Shown here piece by piece: positions 1 through 12,229 of a stretch of DNA of 64,000 nt. Position numbers and translations under genes: made by a program. Within the stretch, counting starts at the first letter, position 1. Every line of letters begins with the position of its first letter. The notes beneath the pieces were generated by a model. That model was given only the letters and a program-made list of their open reading frames with translations. It was not told the DNA's origin and did not search any database. The stretch is from Siphonodentalium dalli (Eukaryota > Mollusca > Scaphopoda > Gadilida > Siphonodentaliidae), in NCBI GenBank assembly GCA_032622095.1, contig CP136061.1, positions 193,202,369 to 193,266,368 on the forward strand, read 5' to 3'.

Positions 1-805
1 GGTAGGTTCGCTTTACAGTGTATTCCTAATATACAATATATTAGGTATACAAATTACATTAATCGTAAATTATACATTTTCTGGCATCGGTAATTATTTT
101 CTTGACCCTCCCTCCCTCCCAGTACGGTGATTTTGTGTCCATTGATCATGTTTCATTATGCTTATTACTTTTTCTTCTGTCTGTGTTGTGTGGGGCGTTT
201 GTTGTGCCCCACCTTCACATTTATTATTCCGGTAGTTTAATTGAGATTAAACAGCCATATAGAATTGGAAACCATCTCCTTTTTGTGAACAAGCAAATCC
301 CTCCTGGGCTCAATATAGTCGTTACGCAGTATATCTATTTAATACAATAGATAGTCTATCCCAAAGGGACTTCATAGTATCCAACAACTAACAACGTAAG
401 AGTGTTGCGTTGTTATTTGCTTGATACCTTTTAGCCATCATCGAAAGGCATAAAGGCCATTACAATAAAAATATCTGTGTTCTCAGGCAATTATATCTGA
501 ATTTTGAGATGAGTGAAGGAGGCTATTTTTTTTTCTCAAAATCTGGAAAACATACTCCAGAAACAAAACAAAATTCATTTTAATTGTTCAAATCCGACAG
601 AAAATATTGAAAAAGAAAATTTCAGTGACAAGGTGCTTGAGAATAAGGATTTTTTACTTATTTGATCTATAATGGAATGATGTATGGCTAATTGTGTATT
701 AGCTATAACATCTTCAACAGAAGCCTATCTAATTTCAAATTGTGGATAAATTGGAGATTGAGTTTTGAACTAAAGTTTCTGGATAAATTTCCAAATGAAA
801 CAGTG

Positions 806-911
806 AAAGCTTTCCAATGAATGGCAACAAGCCATATTTCCGACTAAATCCTGAAAAGTTACCCATAGTTCTGCTGTGATTAAGGAGTTGATTATTTATG
901 GCATTACACTA
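806..911. mobile_element. Half of a TA-type palindromic MITE
   Basis: This is the right half of the family seen complete at 32803-33005 and 44361-44573. It contains AATGGCAACAAGCCATATTT and ends in a degenerate GGCATTAC. It lies about 11 bp inside the ATR intron after exon 18. The left half is missing. Bases 1-805 hold no gene I can support. Confidence 0.7.
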
Positions 912-922
912 TATATACTGAC

Positions 923-1110
923 CCCTGTTTATCTGGCCGATCTTTGTCATCTATAATCTCCTTCATCACTTTATCGTAGTATTTGGCTAGGTAGAAATAT
1001 CCATCTTCCCACTCAGGGTTCATATCTGTTACATCCTTATACTGTCGTAGAATGTCATTCGTCTCCATGTTAGCTCTCTCTTCAGAATACCTTCCCTTGA
1101 GCAAAAAAAT
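923..1110 (-). CDS. ATR: ATR exon 18 (FAT)
   Basis: This 188-bp exon encodes IFLLKGRYSEERANMETNDI, then LRQYKDVTDMNPEWEDGYFY and LAKYYDKVMKEIIDD...DKQ. It matches ANFESN.I.KKYKDVT...PEWEDGHFYLAKYYDK of ATR. The acceptor is TTTTTGTAG. The donor is GTCAGT, leaving two bases (GG) of a glycine. The following exons lie before position 1. A TA-type MITE half ends about 11 bp past the donor. Confidence 0.97.
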
Positions 1111-1930
1111 CTACAAAAACAAATTATATGTTTTGAAAATAAAGCCTGCATCACTCACAGGGTTCCCACTTATATTTTCTAACCAATAAAGCCAACAAAA
1201 AAAGCGGTGTTTCAGGTTAGACACCGTACCTATTTTTAGTGCCCCTCCTGAACTTTTTATACTGAGTCATATATCTGTAGCATTTCAAGAAAAATGACAG
1301 ACAAAATGGCCACCGAGGTGGGCAAAAATGGTCACCAAAATATGTTTTTGACATTTTTTTAAATGTTTCAATTTGGATTTTTTTCCCCAGAAGGGTCTGC
1401 CATTTTATAAGGAATCGGAGTATTCACAATATGCAGACATCTGTCAATAACTTATTTACTGAGAAAAAATACAAGTAATTCATTTGGGGGGGGGGGGGGC
1501 ATAGTAACAAGTGCTCAGTCCTGACAAGAGTCTGTACAATTTACCAGTCTTTAAATTGATGAAACAAACGGGTCAAAACACTAAAAATAGGCAGTGGAGA
1601 TAGTGCTACATTTACCTTCCCATTCCTATGACAGACAATATGTTGGTATTTATTTATCCTTACAACAAAAATTGTATGGCTTCCAACCCTATTGTCTTGT
1701 ATTAGTTTGCTAAAGATATTAGAGACTAATTTAGTTAAAACACATAATGCACGAAATATATTCACAGTGGGATTTGATTTTGTGTCTCTAGGGGGTGGAT
1801 TTGGAATGAAAGTGTCAATGACTACTTGTAGCTAAACTTGGAAAGGGAATAGTTTCAAGAGTTAGTCAATGGAGCGATTAGGAATGGGGAAAATTGAAAT
1901 GACTATGTAATACAAGATTATCAACATGAA
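1111..1930. other. ATR intron sequence, no gene seen
   Basis: This is A+T-rich intron with a run of 14 G at about 1485-1499 and short open frames without any recognisable domain. I see no transposon ends. Confidence 0.5.
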
Positions 1931-3095
1931 GAGATATCTATAAAATAAAATTCAAGATGGCCACTGGTAGCTATGTTTTCCAATGAATATCAAAAACATT
2001 TGATAGCTCCCATCTAGTAGATCAGTATCAAGATCACTATAATGTTTGGTGATGATAGAATGAGGGAATTTAGTCATGCAAAGAGTAAAATCCAAGATGG
2101 CTGCCAGCAGCCATGTTTTAAGGCCGAATGACCGCAAAATAACTCATTCCCATCTGCATGTCAATATTAACATCCATGACAAATTTCATGATCAGATGAA
2201 CCGTTTGGCCTGTAGCCAGTGCTAATGGACTGAATTTTAAAATCCATGATGGCAAATGGTGGCCATGTTTGTTTGCCGATTGACCCCAAAATGACTTGTT
2301 TCCCATCTACATATCAATGTCAACAGCCATGACAAATTTTGTAATGATCAGACAAAGGTACAACTTGAAGCCCATTCCAAAGGATTGTCATGAAAAGAGT
2401 AAAAAATCCAAGATGGCTGCTGGCAGCCATGTTTATTTGCCAAATGACCCCAATATGACCTGTTTCCCCTCTACTTATCAATATGAACAGCCATGACAAA
2501 TTTCATGATGATCTGACCAAAGGTACAACCTATAGTCTGTGCCAAAGGATTTAGTCATGCAAAGAGTAAAATCCAAGATGGCTACCAGCGGCCATATTTC
2601 ATTGCCGAATGACCCCAAAATGACTCTTTCCCATCTACATGTCAATATTAACTAAGCCAAAGGATTTAGTCATGCAAAAAGGAAAATCTAAGATGGCTAT
2701 GGCTGCCAGCGGCCATGTTTTATAGCCGATTGACCCCAAAATGATATGTTCCCATCTAGATGTCAATATTAACATCCATGACAAATTTCATGATGATCAG
2801 ACAAACAGTACGACCTGTAGCCTGTGATAATGGATTTAATTTTGAAATCCAAGATGGCTGCTGGTAGCCATGTTTTTTTGGCCGAATGACCCCAAAATTA
2901 CTCGTTCCCATCTACATGTCAATGTCAATAGCCATGACAAATTTCATAGTGATCCAACTAAAGTTACGACCTGTAGCCTGTGCTAAAGGAAATTGTTGAT
3001 GGACGCATACACACGCACACACAAACACGGATGGCAGATACCAAGCCATGGCAATAGCTCAAACTTTACAAAGTAAAGTTGAGCTAAAAATGCTT
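1930..3095. repeat. Tandem array with AAGATGGCTGC / GGCCATGTTT core, pearl-like
   Basis: About seven degenerate units spaced about 150-167 bp (motif near 2092, 2242, 2409, 2574, 2690 and 2849) share AAATCCAAGATGGCTGC, then a GGCCATGTTT half and ATGACAAATTTCATGATGATC. The array ends with an ACAC-rich microsatellite (3003-3030) and a terminal hairpin, AGCTCAAACTTTAC pairing with GTAAAGTTGAGCT at about 3056-3086. That layout is the one described for pearl-type elements of molluscs. Short frames inside it are repeat artefacts. Confidence 0.75.
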
Positions 3096-3650
3096 ATAAC
3101 ATGCAATGTCAATGACACTGTAGCTAAACTTGAGATGGGATGTTATACATAACAGTTGATAGAGCAATAATTTCAAGATCAACCTGAATAGATCTGGAAT
3201 CAATTGGATGAACAACATTGGCTGTAGGGCATTAAATATTTGGTCATGCAAAGAGTAAATTCCAAGATGGCTGCCATCGGTCATGTTTTTCATTGAAAAT
3301 CGGAAAAAATAAAAGGCTACCATCTAGTAAAAACCAAGATGGCTGCTGGCGGCCTTGTTTTTAAAAATAATGTGGACAAAATCGAAAGCTCCCATCTAGA
3401 GGTCACTCCGAAGATCCAAATGAAGTTTGGTGACGATCGAATGAGGAATGTGTGCTGTAAGGGGTACCAAAGGATTTAATAATGCAAAGAGTAAAATTCA
3501 AGATCGCTGCCAACAGCCATATTTATCATTGAAAATCATTCATATTCAATTCCCATCTAGAGGTCAACCTAAACATGCCTGTTTTTTAAAAAAGTTCTCC
3601 AATAAATGTGGGCTGCAGGTGTGTGCTTCGTCAAGTTGAGCTAATAAACA
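3096..3650. repeat. Second, shorter AAGATGGCTGC array
   Basis: It is the same repeat family as 1930-3095 with units near 3265, 3330 and 3500. It ends GTCAAGTTGAGCTAA at about 3635-3649. It lacks the microsatellite, so it is a truncated copy. Confidence 0.65.
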
Positions 3651-4384
3651 AAATACAAGTTGCTGTCCCTCATTAAATTTATTGTTAATGAGACAATTTA
3701 TTTTTTATTAATTGGTTTACGGATTTCCCTATCCCAAAAAGCTGTTTGTCAAAAAAAAAAAAAATCACGATTACAAAAATAATCAATTTTATGATCAAAG
3801 AAATCAAATAAATAGATTGGGCGGTTCCCCCCCCCCCCCCCCCATGTTGCAATGACGTATGTTACGTACATGCGCGTTATTAAGATTATGCCTTCTTGAT
3901 CTTGTATTACGAAAATACTTTGTTTTATGACAAACATAAGTCCAAAATATCTTTGATTACAAAGATTCATTTTCCCACCCTCCCTCCCCAATATTCTGTT
4001 AGTAGCTTGAGATTTATGTTCCATCTCAAACTAATTAGTTTTCTTGAAGTAAACAACTTCTTATTATAGCTGTGATCATTATAATTAATACAATATGTTA
4101 TTGATGCTAGATATGTTTACTGATCATAGTTACATATTATAAAGTGGGAGAGGCCGGTTATTGCCCTCCACCTTCTTGACAATATATTTTGTTCACGTTG
4201 ACTATTGGTTGTTTACATTTATAATAATAAACAGCCCATTTGAATCTGAACTATATGTTTGTTGTCAATGAACAAGCTTATTGTTTTAGTGCCCCTCTTG
4301 TCCTTGTCAATGGGAATATCAATGCAGACATAAACAAGGGGTACGCATCTAAGATGCTTTTGTCGAGTTTTTTGGCAGTCGAAC

Positions 4385-4925
4385 CAAACTTCTGCCAATA
4401 AGGTGCACAACTCCGGGAAAAAAAGTTGGACGGTGGTATATTATTGCAATAGACCTATATACCAAATATCAATTGAATCCGTTAATATTTCATTGAGTTA
4501 TCGCACTAACGGTGATAAAATTGTGATTAAAATAGACAAACTAAGACCCATAACTGCGAAAAAAAATTCGGACAAACCTGGTTTTCGAACTCGTCCGAGG
4601 TATTGTTGCAAGAGTCTCATATACCAAATATTGTTGAAATTGGTTAATATTTGCGTGAGTTATCGCGCTATCGGTGAAAAACTTAACTAAAACCATCTAC
4701 GATTTTTTAACTCTTGATAAAAAGTTCGGACGTGACCCATTTTCTACAGGCAGTAAATAGTCATTGGGAGCAACTGCCATACCAAATATTTTTTTTGAAT
4801 CCGTTCACAAATGTCAAAGTTATAAGGTATTCTTTAGGCGCCGCCCACCGCCCGCCCGCCAACCGTCCCTCGTCAAACCATAAGTCGAGTTTTTTAAAAC
4901 TCGACTTTTTTAAAAACTCGACTAA
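4385..4925. repeat. Pearl-like element with about 170-bp core units and terminal hairpins
   Basis: Two to three related units (ATACCAAATATnnnnTGAATCCGTTAA, GAGTTATCGC, AACTnCGAAAAAAAnTTCGGAC) are followed by a CCGCCCGCC-rich stretch (4841-4870) and then GTCGAGTTTT/AAAACTCGAC hairpins at 4883-4924. Nothing coding is supported. Confidence 0.6.
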
Positions 4926-5467
4926 AAATATAATTTAGAAAGTTTACGTTTAATATACCAACAAAATTGATTTAACAGCAAATACTCTCGGTGATGTTTA
5001 TGGTATGCTACAGACCTAGTACGTACTAGGAAGACATCTCCCGGAATTTCCGATGGGTAAGTTGAATGTCCATGCCAACATGGCGGAGGCCAATATCGGT
5101 GATATTTTGTTCGTCGATATGTGTCTTGCATTTAAAGACATTTCCAAATAAAAAACAAAATATTTTCCATGTACGCGGACACTAGCAAAGCATAGTCATA
5201 GGTGATCTGGTTGCTTCTGTTTTAGATGAGGAAATTATTTTATATCTCGACCCTTTTTTGACAATTAAAATTTTCTTTTTTAAATTATACTTATATTATT
5301 TTAATTTTTTTCCCTATCACCTCTTTTGTGTCAAAAAAATCTGTAAACCAAGTAATACAAAATAAAATGCCTGATGGCCTTATACTGTAATAACTTTTAG
5401 AAAAACCAACGAAGCAACTTTAATACCAAGAAATCTTTTTAATAGTTTGAGTGATGTGATCCATTAC

Positions 5468-5590
5468 CTGAGCACACACAGCTCGCTTGGTCTTTGCTTG
5501 CTCTGATTTGTCCAACTTGATCTTCGCTATATCCGGGAAGTGTTCCCCTATGCCCCTATCAAGTAATGACACTGCCTGTTCACAATCTCC
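5468..5590 (-). CDS. ATR: ATR exon 17 (FAT)
   Basis: This 123-bp exon (41 codons, phase 0 at both ends) encodes GDCEQAVSLLDRGIGEHFPD, then IAKIKLDKSEQAKTKRAVCA and Q. It continues WLWEK from the previous exon into GDCEQA, as in ATR (WLWSKGDVHQAL). The middle is variable in ATR proteins. The acceptor is TATGTAG and the donor is GTAATG. Confidence 0.95.
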
Positions 5591-5734
5591 CTACATAAAG
5601 AAAAAGAGGAGATATTTACATTATATTTCGCACCTGACCATCCAGTTAGCGTGAAGTATAATAGTAGGCTAATTTTTATGAAAATAATCTTACTTCTTAT
5701 TAAGATTTTAATATATTACATGATCCTACCTTTA

Positions 5735-5900
5735 TTCCATTCAATAAATCCATTAAATGGAAGTTTCATCTCACAATTTATTACATGATCCTACCCTTAT
5801 TCCATTCAATAAACCTATTAAACGAAAGTTTAATGTCACAATTTATAGAATGGGTTAACTGAATGGAATAAGGGTAGGATCACGTAATATATTGTGATAT
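5735..5900. repeat. Inverted and direct repeat cluster (TACATGATCCTACC)
   Basis: ATGATCCTACCnTTATTCCATTCAATAAA occurs twice directly (about 5718 and 5783) and once inverted (about 5850-5884). This is probably a decayed palindromic MITE. It lies in the ATR intron between exons 17 and 16. Confidence 0.55.
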
Positions 5901-6230
5901 TAAGCGTTCGTTTAATAACAGGAACTAGTGCCAGGTGACCTTTGACTTCCGGTTTGTCGTCTGTTTACATTCCATACTCTATGTCTCAAAATACTATCTT
6001 CCAATGTGTTTCCAACAAACTATAACGAATGAAGAGTTTGAAAAGTTATGTCATTAAATATATGCCATTAAATACGCCAAAGAGTCTTCATTTATCTGGG
6101 ATTATTTCATTACGCAAGCAAACAATGCATAGTTATGTGAAACGTCACCGCATAACTTATAGTTGCAAGCCAATGTTAGTTTCACGTCCCATTTGTTGAT
6201 TTAAGTATGTTTTGGATCAGGTAATAAATA

Positions 6231-6438
6231 GAATCTACAACATATCCCCAGTTTGCAGCAGAATTTACAAAACGAGTCCAGTAAATTAGGTCTGGACTTT
6301 TGGAAAAAGAAGCTCCTATTGATTTACTTCAATGGAATCTACAACTCGTCCCCAGTTTTTAACAGAATTTACAAAACGAGTCCAGTAAATTAGGTCTGGA
6401 CTTTTGGAAAAAGAAGCTCCTATCGATTTAATTCATAT
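6231..6438. repeat. Tandem duplication of a 104-bp unit
   Basis: Two adjacent copies begin GAATCTACAAC at 6231 and 6335 and share ACGAGTCCAGTAAATTAGGT. The copies are nearly identical, so the duplication is recent. Confidence 0.8.
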
Positions 6439-6685
6439 AGTATCACTGTTTTATTGTGAAATAAATAAAAAAAATTGTCAATTTTTCGATAAAAAATACA
6501 TTCTTTGGTATAGGTCAAGTTTGTAAATCAGATTTGATTTGAACCATTATTTTATCGGAACAGAGAAAATAACTGTATTAAATTAGGTTTTGTATGTTGT
6601 TGTAACTGGAGGTCCAGAACAATGAATAAATATTAAATTTTTTATTCTTAATCTGAAATGCCTTTGGAGTGAATAAATTACTCAC

Positions 6686-6785
6686 TTTTTCCCACAGCCA
6701 TTTAGCATTTTCCAAAAAGAATTCAGGAAGGCCGTAGCTTTTAGCTTGCAGTAATGCTCCATATGCTGTCTGGAGATACCCAGCT
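6686..6785 (-). CDS. ATR: ATR exon 16 (FAT)
   Basis: This 100-bp exon encodes AGYLQTAYGALLQAKSYGLP and EFFLENAKWLWEK. It matches AGHHQTAYNALL.A and AKWLW.KGD of ATR. The acceptor is GATTTCAG and the donor is GTGAGT. Confidence 0.97.
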
Positions 6786-7029
6786 CTGAAATCAGAAATC
6801 ATAACATTAAACACATGCGGGATCGACCATGTACCAGCCAATGGTGCTGCACACATCAAAGGATGCTGCCGTCAGATTTTTGTTTGGGCTGACTTCAATC
6901 TCAAATGAAATGGAAGTTAAATATGATGTAAAATGCAACATTATGCTAGTTTATAAACACAAAAGCATTCACAAATATTATGATAGGTATTAACATACAG
7001 CATAAATTTTTGTATGGATGGACAAAAAA

Positions 7030-7560
7030 TCAACATTTCAAGATAAATGAAGGAGAATAACTTTAGAATGGAAAATGCAAACAACACCGTTTGACACTTC
7101 ATAGAAAGCCCATGTGATAGTGAACATATATGCCAATTTCATAAAAATCCTATCACAATGGTAATATGGACAGGCGAAAAAATCAATATTTCGCGAAAAA
7201 CAGAGATGAATAACTCTAAAAAGGAGAATGTGAACAACAGCATTTGACACCTGAAAGCCCTTTTGATGATGAACATCCATACCAAATTTCATCAAGATCC
7301 AATCACCCATAGCTGAGATACTCAGGCAGACGCACAAAACAACATTTCCAGACAAACAAAGATGAATATCTCTGGAACGGGAAAACCAAAACAAAATGAT
7401 TGAACACTCACTCCTCTGAATATCCTCATACCAAATTTCATTGAGATTCGACAACCTGTGGTTGATATATCTGGTCGGACAAGCAGTTCAACGGAAGGAG
7501 GACTGGATGTAATTTAGTATACCCACCATTTCCTTCAGTCATGGGGGGAATAATTATGGG
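7030..7560. repeat. Pearl-like tandem repeat, degenerate
   Basis: Units of roughly 170 bp with GATGAATAACTCTnnAA and CATACCAAATTTCATnnAGATCC are followed by TTAGTATACCCACC and then CATGGGGGGAATAATTATGG. It is the same family as 12230-13345. The 138-codon open frame here is a repeat artefact. Confidence 0.65.
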
Positions 7561-7568
7561 AAAATTAA

Positions 7569-7815
7569 CCCTTTCTATACTTAATATTCACTGATGAGTA
7601 GTCATCCCTTAGGAAATGTTCAGATGATAAGAAATAAGATCAACAGATGATTGTTGAACTTAATATCTGAACATTTCCCTTCAACAAATAGGACTCTTTC
7701 TGCTCTTGAATCATCTGTCGTCTGCTATTCCTGAAAACCCCTCCGGATGAATAATATACCAATCCAATGTATACTTTTATAACTGAGTGGGAGAATCCAT
7801 TTAGTATTGAAAGGG
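7569..7815. mobile_element. TTAA-type MITE (CCCTTTCTATACT family)
   Basis: It is flanked by TTAA at 7565-7568 and 7816-7819. It begins CCCTTTCTATACTTAA and ends ATTGAAAGGG. The middle is palindromic around AATCATCTGTTGATC-like sequence. TTAA duplications are the mark of piggyBac and Kolobok-type elements. Other copies lie at 48920-49186 and 55121-55375. Confidence 0.8.
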
Positions 7816-7963
7816 TTAAAGATTGTCTACCTCTTCCATGAACAAACTTTATTGATTCATGGTAGAAAATAATAATTCAGAGTCAATAGGAGCTTCTGTC
7901 ACCAGGAAATAACTGTTTTCAAATGTTACTATTTTAGAATATTACAATTTTATTCAGCTGTAT

Positions 7964-8175
7964 AAACCAGTTCTATACTAAGCACTTACTGATGAGTAGT
8001 TCGCTTAGGAAATGTTGCGATAATATGTTGAATAGGTCATTTGTTGAACATATTATCTTAACAAACATTTCCCTTAATCGTTCTGAACTTCTATTATCTT
8101 TTTGACTGTCTCTTGTCTGCTAATTTTTCATGAACACCCCTCCAAATAAATAAAACACCATTCCAATGTATACAA
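7964..8175. mobile_element. TTAA-type MITE, truncated copy
   Basis: It shares TCTATACTAAGCACTTACTG and the central palindrome with 7569-7815 but lacks clear TTAA ends. It runs into the next repeat. Confidence 0.6.
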
Positions 8176-8189
8176 GAGCATCGCTAGGG

Positions 8190-8855
8190 CGTGGCATAAT
8201 ACGCCCTATAGCCATTTCGAATTGTACTATCGCAAAATAAGATAATACTTTGAGCTTACATTTGAAGAAAATCTGATATACCCCTAATTTCGATGCCAAA
8301 ATGTGATCAAATTCTAAGTCGAAAAATGGCCATAATTCATGTAAAAATAACTCGACAGAACCTATATTCAAACTTGGCCTGTAGATTTAGCTTGGAAATG
8401 CACATACCAGCTTTGGTTAAGCTCAAATAATCAAAACTGGAGTTATCGGTCGGAAACCAAAATGTTATGAAATTGGTCAAATTCTAAGTCGAAAAAGGGC
8501 CGTAACTCATGTAAAAATAATAGGACGGAACCCATATTCGAACTTGGCCTGTATCTTTAGCTGGGAAATACACATACCAACTTTGGTTCAGATCAAATAA
8601 TCCAAACTGGAGTTATCAGTCGGAAACCAAAAATGTTAACAGACGGTCAAATTCTAAGTCGAAAAATGGCCGTAACTCATGTAAAAATAATTGGACGGAA
8701 CCCATATTCGAACTTGGCCTGTATCTTTAGCTGGGAAATACACATACCAACTTTGGCTAAGATCAAATAATCCAAACTGGAGTTATCGATCGGAAACCAA
8801 AATGTTAACGGACAGACAGACGGACAGACGGCACGTACAGTTGAGACCTACCTTG
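8190..8855. repeat. Pearl-like tandem array, about 170-bp units
   Basis: Three units (near 8307, 8473 and 8648) share AAATTCTAAGTCGAAAAA, GGCCGTAACTCATGTAAAAA and CGAACTTGGCCTGTATCTTT. They are followed by a GACAGACAGACGGACAGACG microsatellite at 8811-8830. Confidence 0.75.
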
Positions 8856-9059
8856 TGCAAGTTTTTGTCCGACATCATTGCGGGGTTGCCTGTTTTTGTA
8901 CAACTATACCATGTGGGGACCACATTCGCCCTACAGTTGAGGGCGACCTTGTGCAAGTTTTTGTCCAACATCAAAGCAGGGTTTTTGTACAAATATTCTA
9001 AGGGGTGGGGTTCACTGCATTTTTTTGGAAAAGTTTCCTAGTTTGTACCACGCTGAGAA

Positions 9060-10340
9060 TTCCTTGATTTCATGTGGGGTTATTTGCCCACAGAACTGTG
9101 GGGTCGTTTGAGTTGTAATTGTATGCCACGGGACATTGACCTGTCCCCTATATAATGACATACTCCAGTACCCTACTAGTACAAAGCCAAGGAAACGCGA
9201 CCCAATAATGACTTGTACAGTAATCAGACGGCAAACCAATAATGTGCAACATCACAGACAAACTGTACATGACATGTGGGGTTGTTAGCCCAAAGCATTG
9301 TGGGGTTGTTAGTCCAAAGCACTGTGGGGTTGTTAGCACAAAGCACAGTGGGGTTGTTAGCCCAAAGCACTGTGAGATACTTAAAGTTAACTTTCGAATC
9401 ATTCTCTATTTGTCATGGAGATGAGACAGGAACCCCTCAATGTGTCAGATCATAAGAAATATTTTAGAATTCATGTCGGGTTGTTTGCCTTGTTCTTACA
9501 TTTGAGTTAAGATAAGGAAATTTTCTTTGTGTCATGCAAAATGATAGAGCACCGCACAATTAGTAAGATGGAACTGAAGATGTCATATGGGGTTGTTTGC
9601 AAACATTGAGAAACAAATTCGGCAAATTAAAAAATAAATGGCATCAAGTCGAGAATTCATGAGGGATTGTTCGCATAAAGCCTTGTCGGGTCGTTTTTTG
9701 CCTTAAATTATAAATTGTTCTACTTTTATATGACCTTGAACTGTCCATTGTAGTTGGATGACATACATGCGTACACACAGTGCCATGAACAAGCGACCCA
9801 ACAATGACTCTCCTTACATGTATGTCATGATACTGCAACCTTAAACTGCAAGAGCATGGACATAATGTGGATGTCAAGTGGGGTTGTTTGTCCACAGCCT
9901 TGTGGGGTCGTTTTGATTATAATTTGTTCTCCCGTAATTCACTAATGAAGCATGGCATGAACTTTGACTGCCTTCTGCGGTTAAACTCACAAGTGATTAA
10001 CATAGAAATAACCCCATAACGTACCTTAACGTACTAATGAAGCATGCCATGAACTTTGATTTCTTGGGTTAACCCCACAAGACAAGAAAATAGAAATAAC
10101 CCCATAAGATATACCGGTATAACATAATGAAGAACGCATGAACTTTGACTGCCTTCTGGGGTTAACCCCACAAGTGATGAACATATAAATAACCTCATAA
10201 GGTACCTTAAGTTACTAATAAAGCAGGACATGGAGTTTGCTTTCTGGTGTTAACCCCTCAAGTCAATAATATAATAAAGAACGTCATAAGGTATCTTAAG
10301 TGATATGAAGCATGACATGAACTTTGACTGCTTTCTGGGG
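9060..10340. repeat. GTGGGGTTGTT repeat region
   Basis: The region is built from degenerate units with TGTGGGGTTGTTnGCCCA and, from about 9930, units of about 90 bp with AAGCATGnCATGAACTTTGA and AACCCCACAAGT. Within it, 9276-9375 is a near-perfect tandem repeat of the 24-mer GTGGGGTTGTTAGCCCAAAG plus CACT. Open frames with eight-residue repeats (GVVSPKHC) are a product of this 24-mer. Related sequence recurs at 10841-10960, 14540-16330 and 18430-18540. Confidence 0.75.
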
Positions 10341-10344
10341 TTAA

Positions 10345-10836
10345 AGGTACGGTTGGCCTTGGCGGTGGGTATCCTGTGAAAATATTTCCACCCGTCAAAA
10401 ACCGCCACAAACAGAAAGAACATCAAAATGTAGACAGACTTTGTACGTATATAAATAAGAAATATCGCATAAACATTATGTTATTCTCATGTTTAACCAT
10501 TGTTATGTAAACAAAAGCATAAAAAGTAACTTTTCTGGTGTTTGTTTATATTATGATGGTAAACATAAAGAGCCTTCTTTGTTGGTGAATTCCTGATATG
10601 GAACTAATAAAGAGCGTTTATGCCATTTTTGTGTGATTAGCCAGTAGCATTGTGCTGTCCTCTGTAACCCAATCAGGCTCTTGCTTAGGTAAAATATAGT
10701 ATGTATTTATGATAACATGCTGTTTACGCGATGGTCATGGTATATATGAACGAAATTGTATGCGTTTTAATGTTTTAATGTTTACGGTGTTTGGAACAAA
10801 TATGAATATTTTCGACAATTAAGGCCTCACGTGCCT
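10345..10836. mobile_element. TTAA-type MITE inside the GTGGGG repeat
   Basis: TTAA is present at 10341-10344 and 10837-10840. The ends are AGGTACGGTTGGCCTT and, inverted, AGGCACGTGAGGCCTT. The surrounding 90-bp repeat continues on both sides, so the insertion is clean. Confidence 0.8.
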
Positions 10837-10960
10837 TTAACCCCACAAGTTAAGAACATAGGAATAACCTCATAAAGCCTTAAGATAAATGAAGGGCAGC
10901 AAAAAACTTTGACTGACCCCACAAGTCAAGAACATAGAAATAACCTCATATGGTATTTTG

Positions 10961-12229
10961 AGTCTAAAAAACTACTGGGATTATAAAGATGTAACATATA
11001 ATACATGTGATTTGTTGGAAAGTTGTTGCATACCGGTAAGTCATATAAAATTATAAATGGCAACATGCCATATTTTGGACAAACAGCTGTATGGAGTGTA
11101 GGTATTATAATATTATGATATTCGGTCTTATAATCTCATTCATATTTACTCTGACAATTACTGTACGGTACCGAAGTATAATTATATTCAGTAAATTAGT
11201 ATTTTGAGAAATGAGAAGTAAAAATGTCAGTCATGGTGTTGGCAGATAAATGCAGAGAATAATAATTGAATTCAGTTAACGGAACTTAGGTGAGTATATG
11301 TACACTTATTTATTTAATGGAATATATTAATATAGCTATAAAATGTCAAGTCTCATGTGTTTTAGTCCCCAAAACTAAGTATTCCAGGTGAGAACGATGT
11401 TAGCAATTCATACTTCAACACAACGATTCAACTATCTCCTTTCCAGGTAATACCGGTATTCCTTGAGGACTATTGTTTTTTCTTCTTCCCTCATTTTGTC
11501 GTTTCATATCAGATGATGTCTCTTACATATATGCCAGGATTTTCAAGTTCTCGTATTACATCATTCGATTCGTCATCACTTTCACTGAAATTGTCATCAG
11601 AGGATTCAGATCAGTCCGAAAACATTAAATTAACATCCATTGCTGTTAACACTGGAAAGAACTCACTCATACCATCATCGCTTGCACTGTTTGGAACTGG
11701 CGAACGTTCAACTGACGAACACCTAACTGTTAAAAACTTTTAGTTTTCATCACTCTCACTGTCGGAAATCTTACGTTTTCATAATTTACTCTTTGTTTTT
11801 CATTTTGTAATGAACAAAGTCATCTGTTTCGGACGAACTGGAACTTAAACATAGTCAGAAGAAGAATCAACACTCATTTCGTGCGACAGATATGGCTCAA
11901 TGTCTTCGATCATCGTCAAAGTCGGAGTAATCAACCCTGAAAAACAAAGACATAAATATTTATTATATGCTCTTCTATGAATTATCAATGAGGTCAAATA
12001 AAACTAATTGTTTTAAGTCTGCAACCGACCCTAAAATTGATATTGAATTGAATCCGGGGAATATAAGATTGTTAATGACATGTCGCCGCATGAGTCAATG
12101 ACTATTCTTGTTTTAGAATAGAATAGAACAAGAGATGGACTGTCGTCCGGTGCATACCCCCTCATGGCATACCGCCTAGTGTGGGCACATCTATAACTTA
12201 TGATGGCTATACTCAGACATATGGACCCA
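10961..12229. other. ATR intron, possible decayed coding remnant
   Basis: This is mostly featureless A+T-rich intron. Between 11500 and 11940 the minus strand reads as serine/aspartate-rich stretches (for example SSDDNFSESDDES) broken by several stops, which could be the remnant of a gene or transposase N terminus. I cannot name it. See also the entry at 11845-11936. Confidence 0.35.
11845..11936 (-). CDS. Candidate terminal exon of a nested unknown gene
   Basis: On the minus strand, TTTTTCAG is followed by a frame LITPTLTMIEDIEPYLSHEM then SVDSSSDYV and a stop. The phase (two leading bases GG) fits a donor leaving one G, such as those at 13749 and 17176. I do not recognise the protein. It may be a pseudogene exon. 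Confidence 0.25.

Noticed and set aside
6231-6438. CRISPR-like direct repeats (here and at 35593-35740)
   Set aside because: The units are adjacent tandem copies with no unique spacers, in an animal genome.
11513-11743. Plus-strand 76-codon serine-rich frame
   Set aside because: Serine-rich reading is the reverse of an acidic minus-strand stretch; neither is supported as a gene beyond the low-confidence exon noted.
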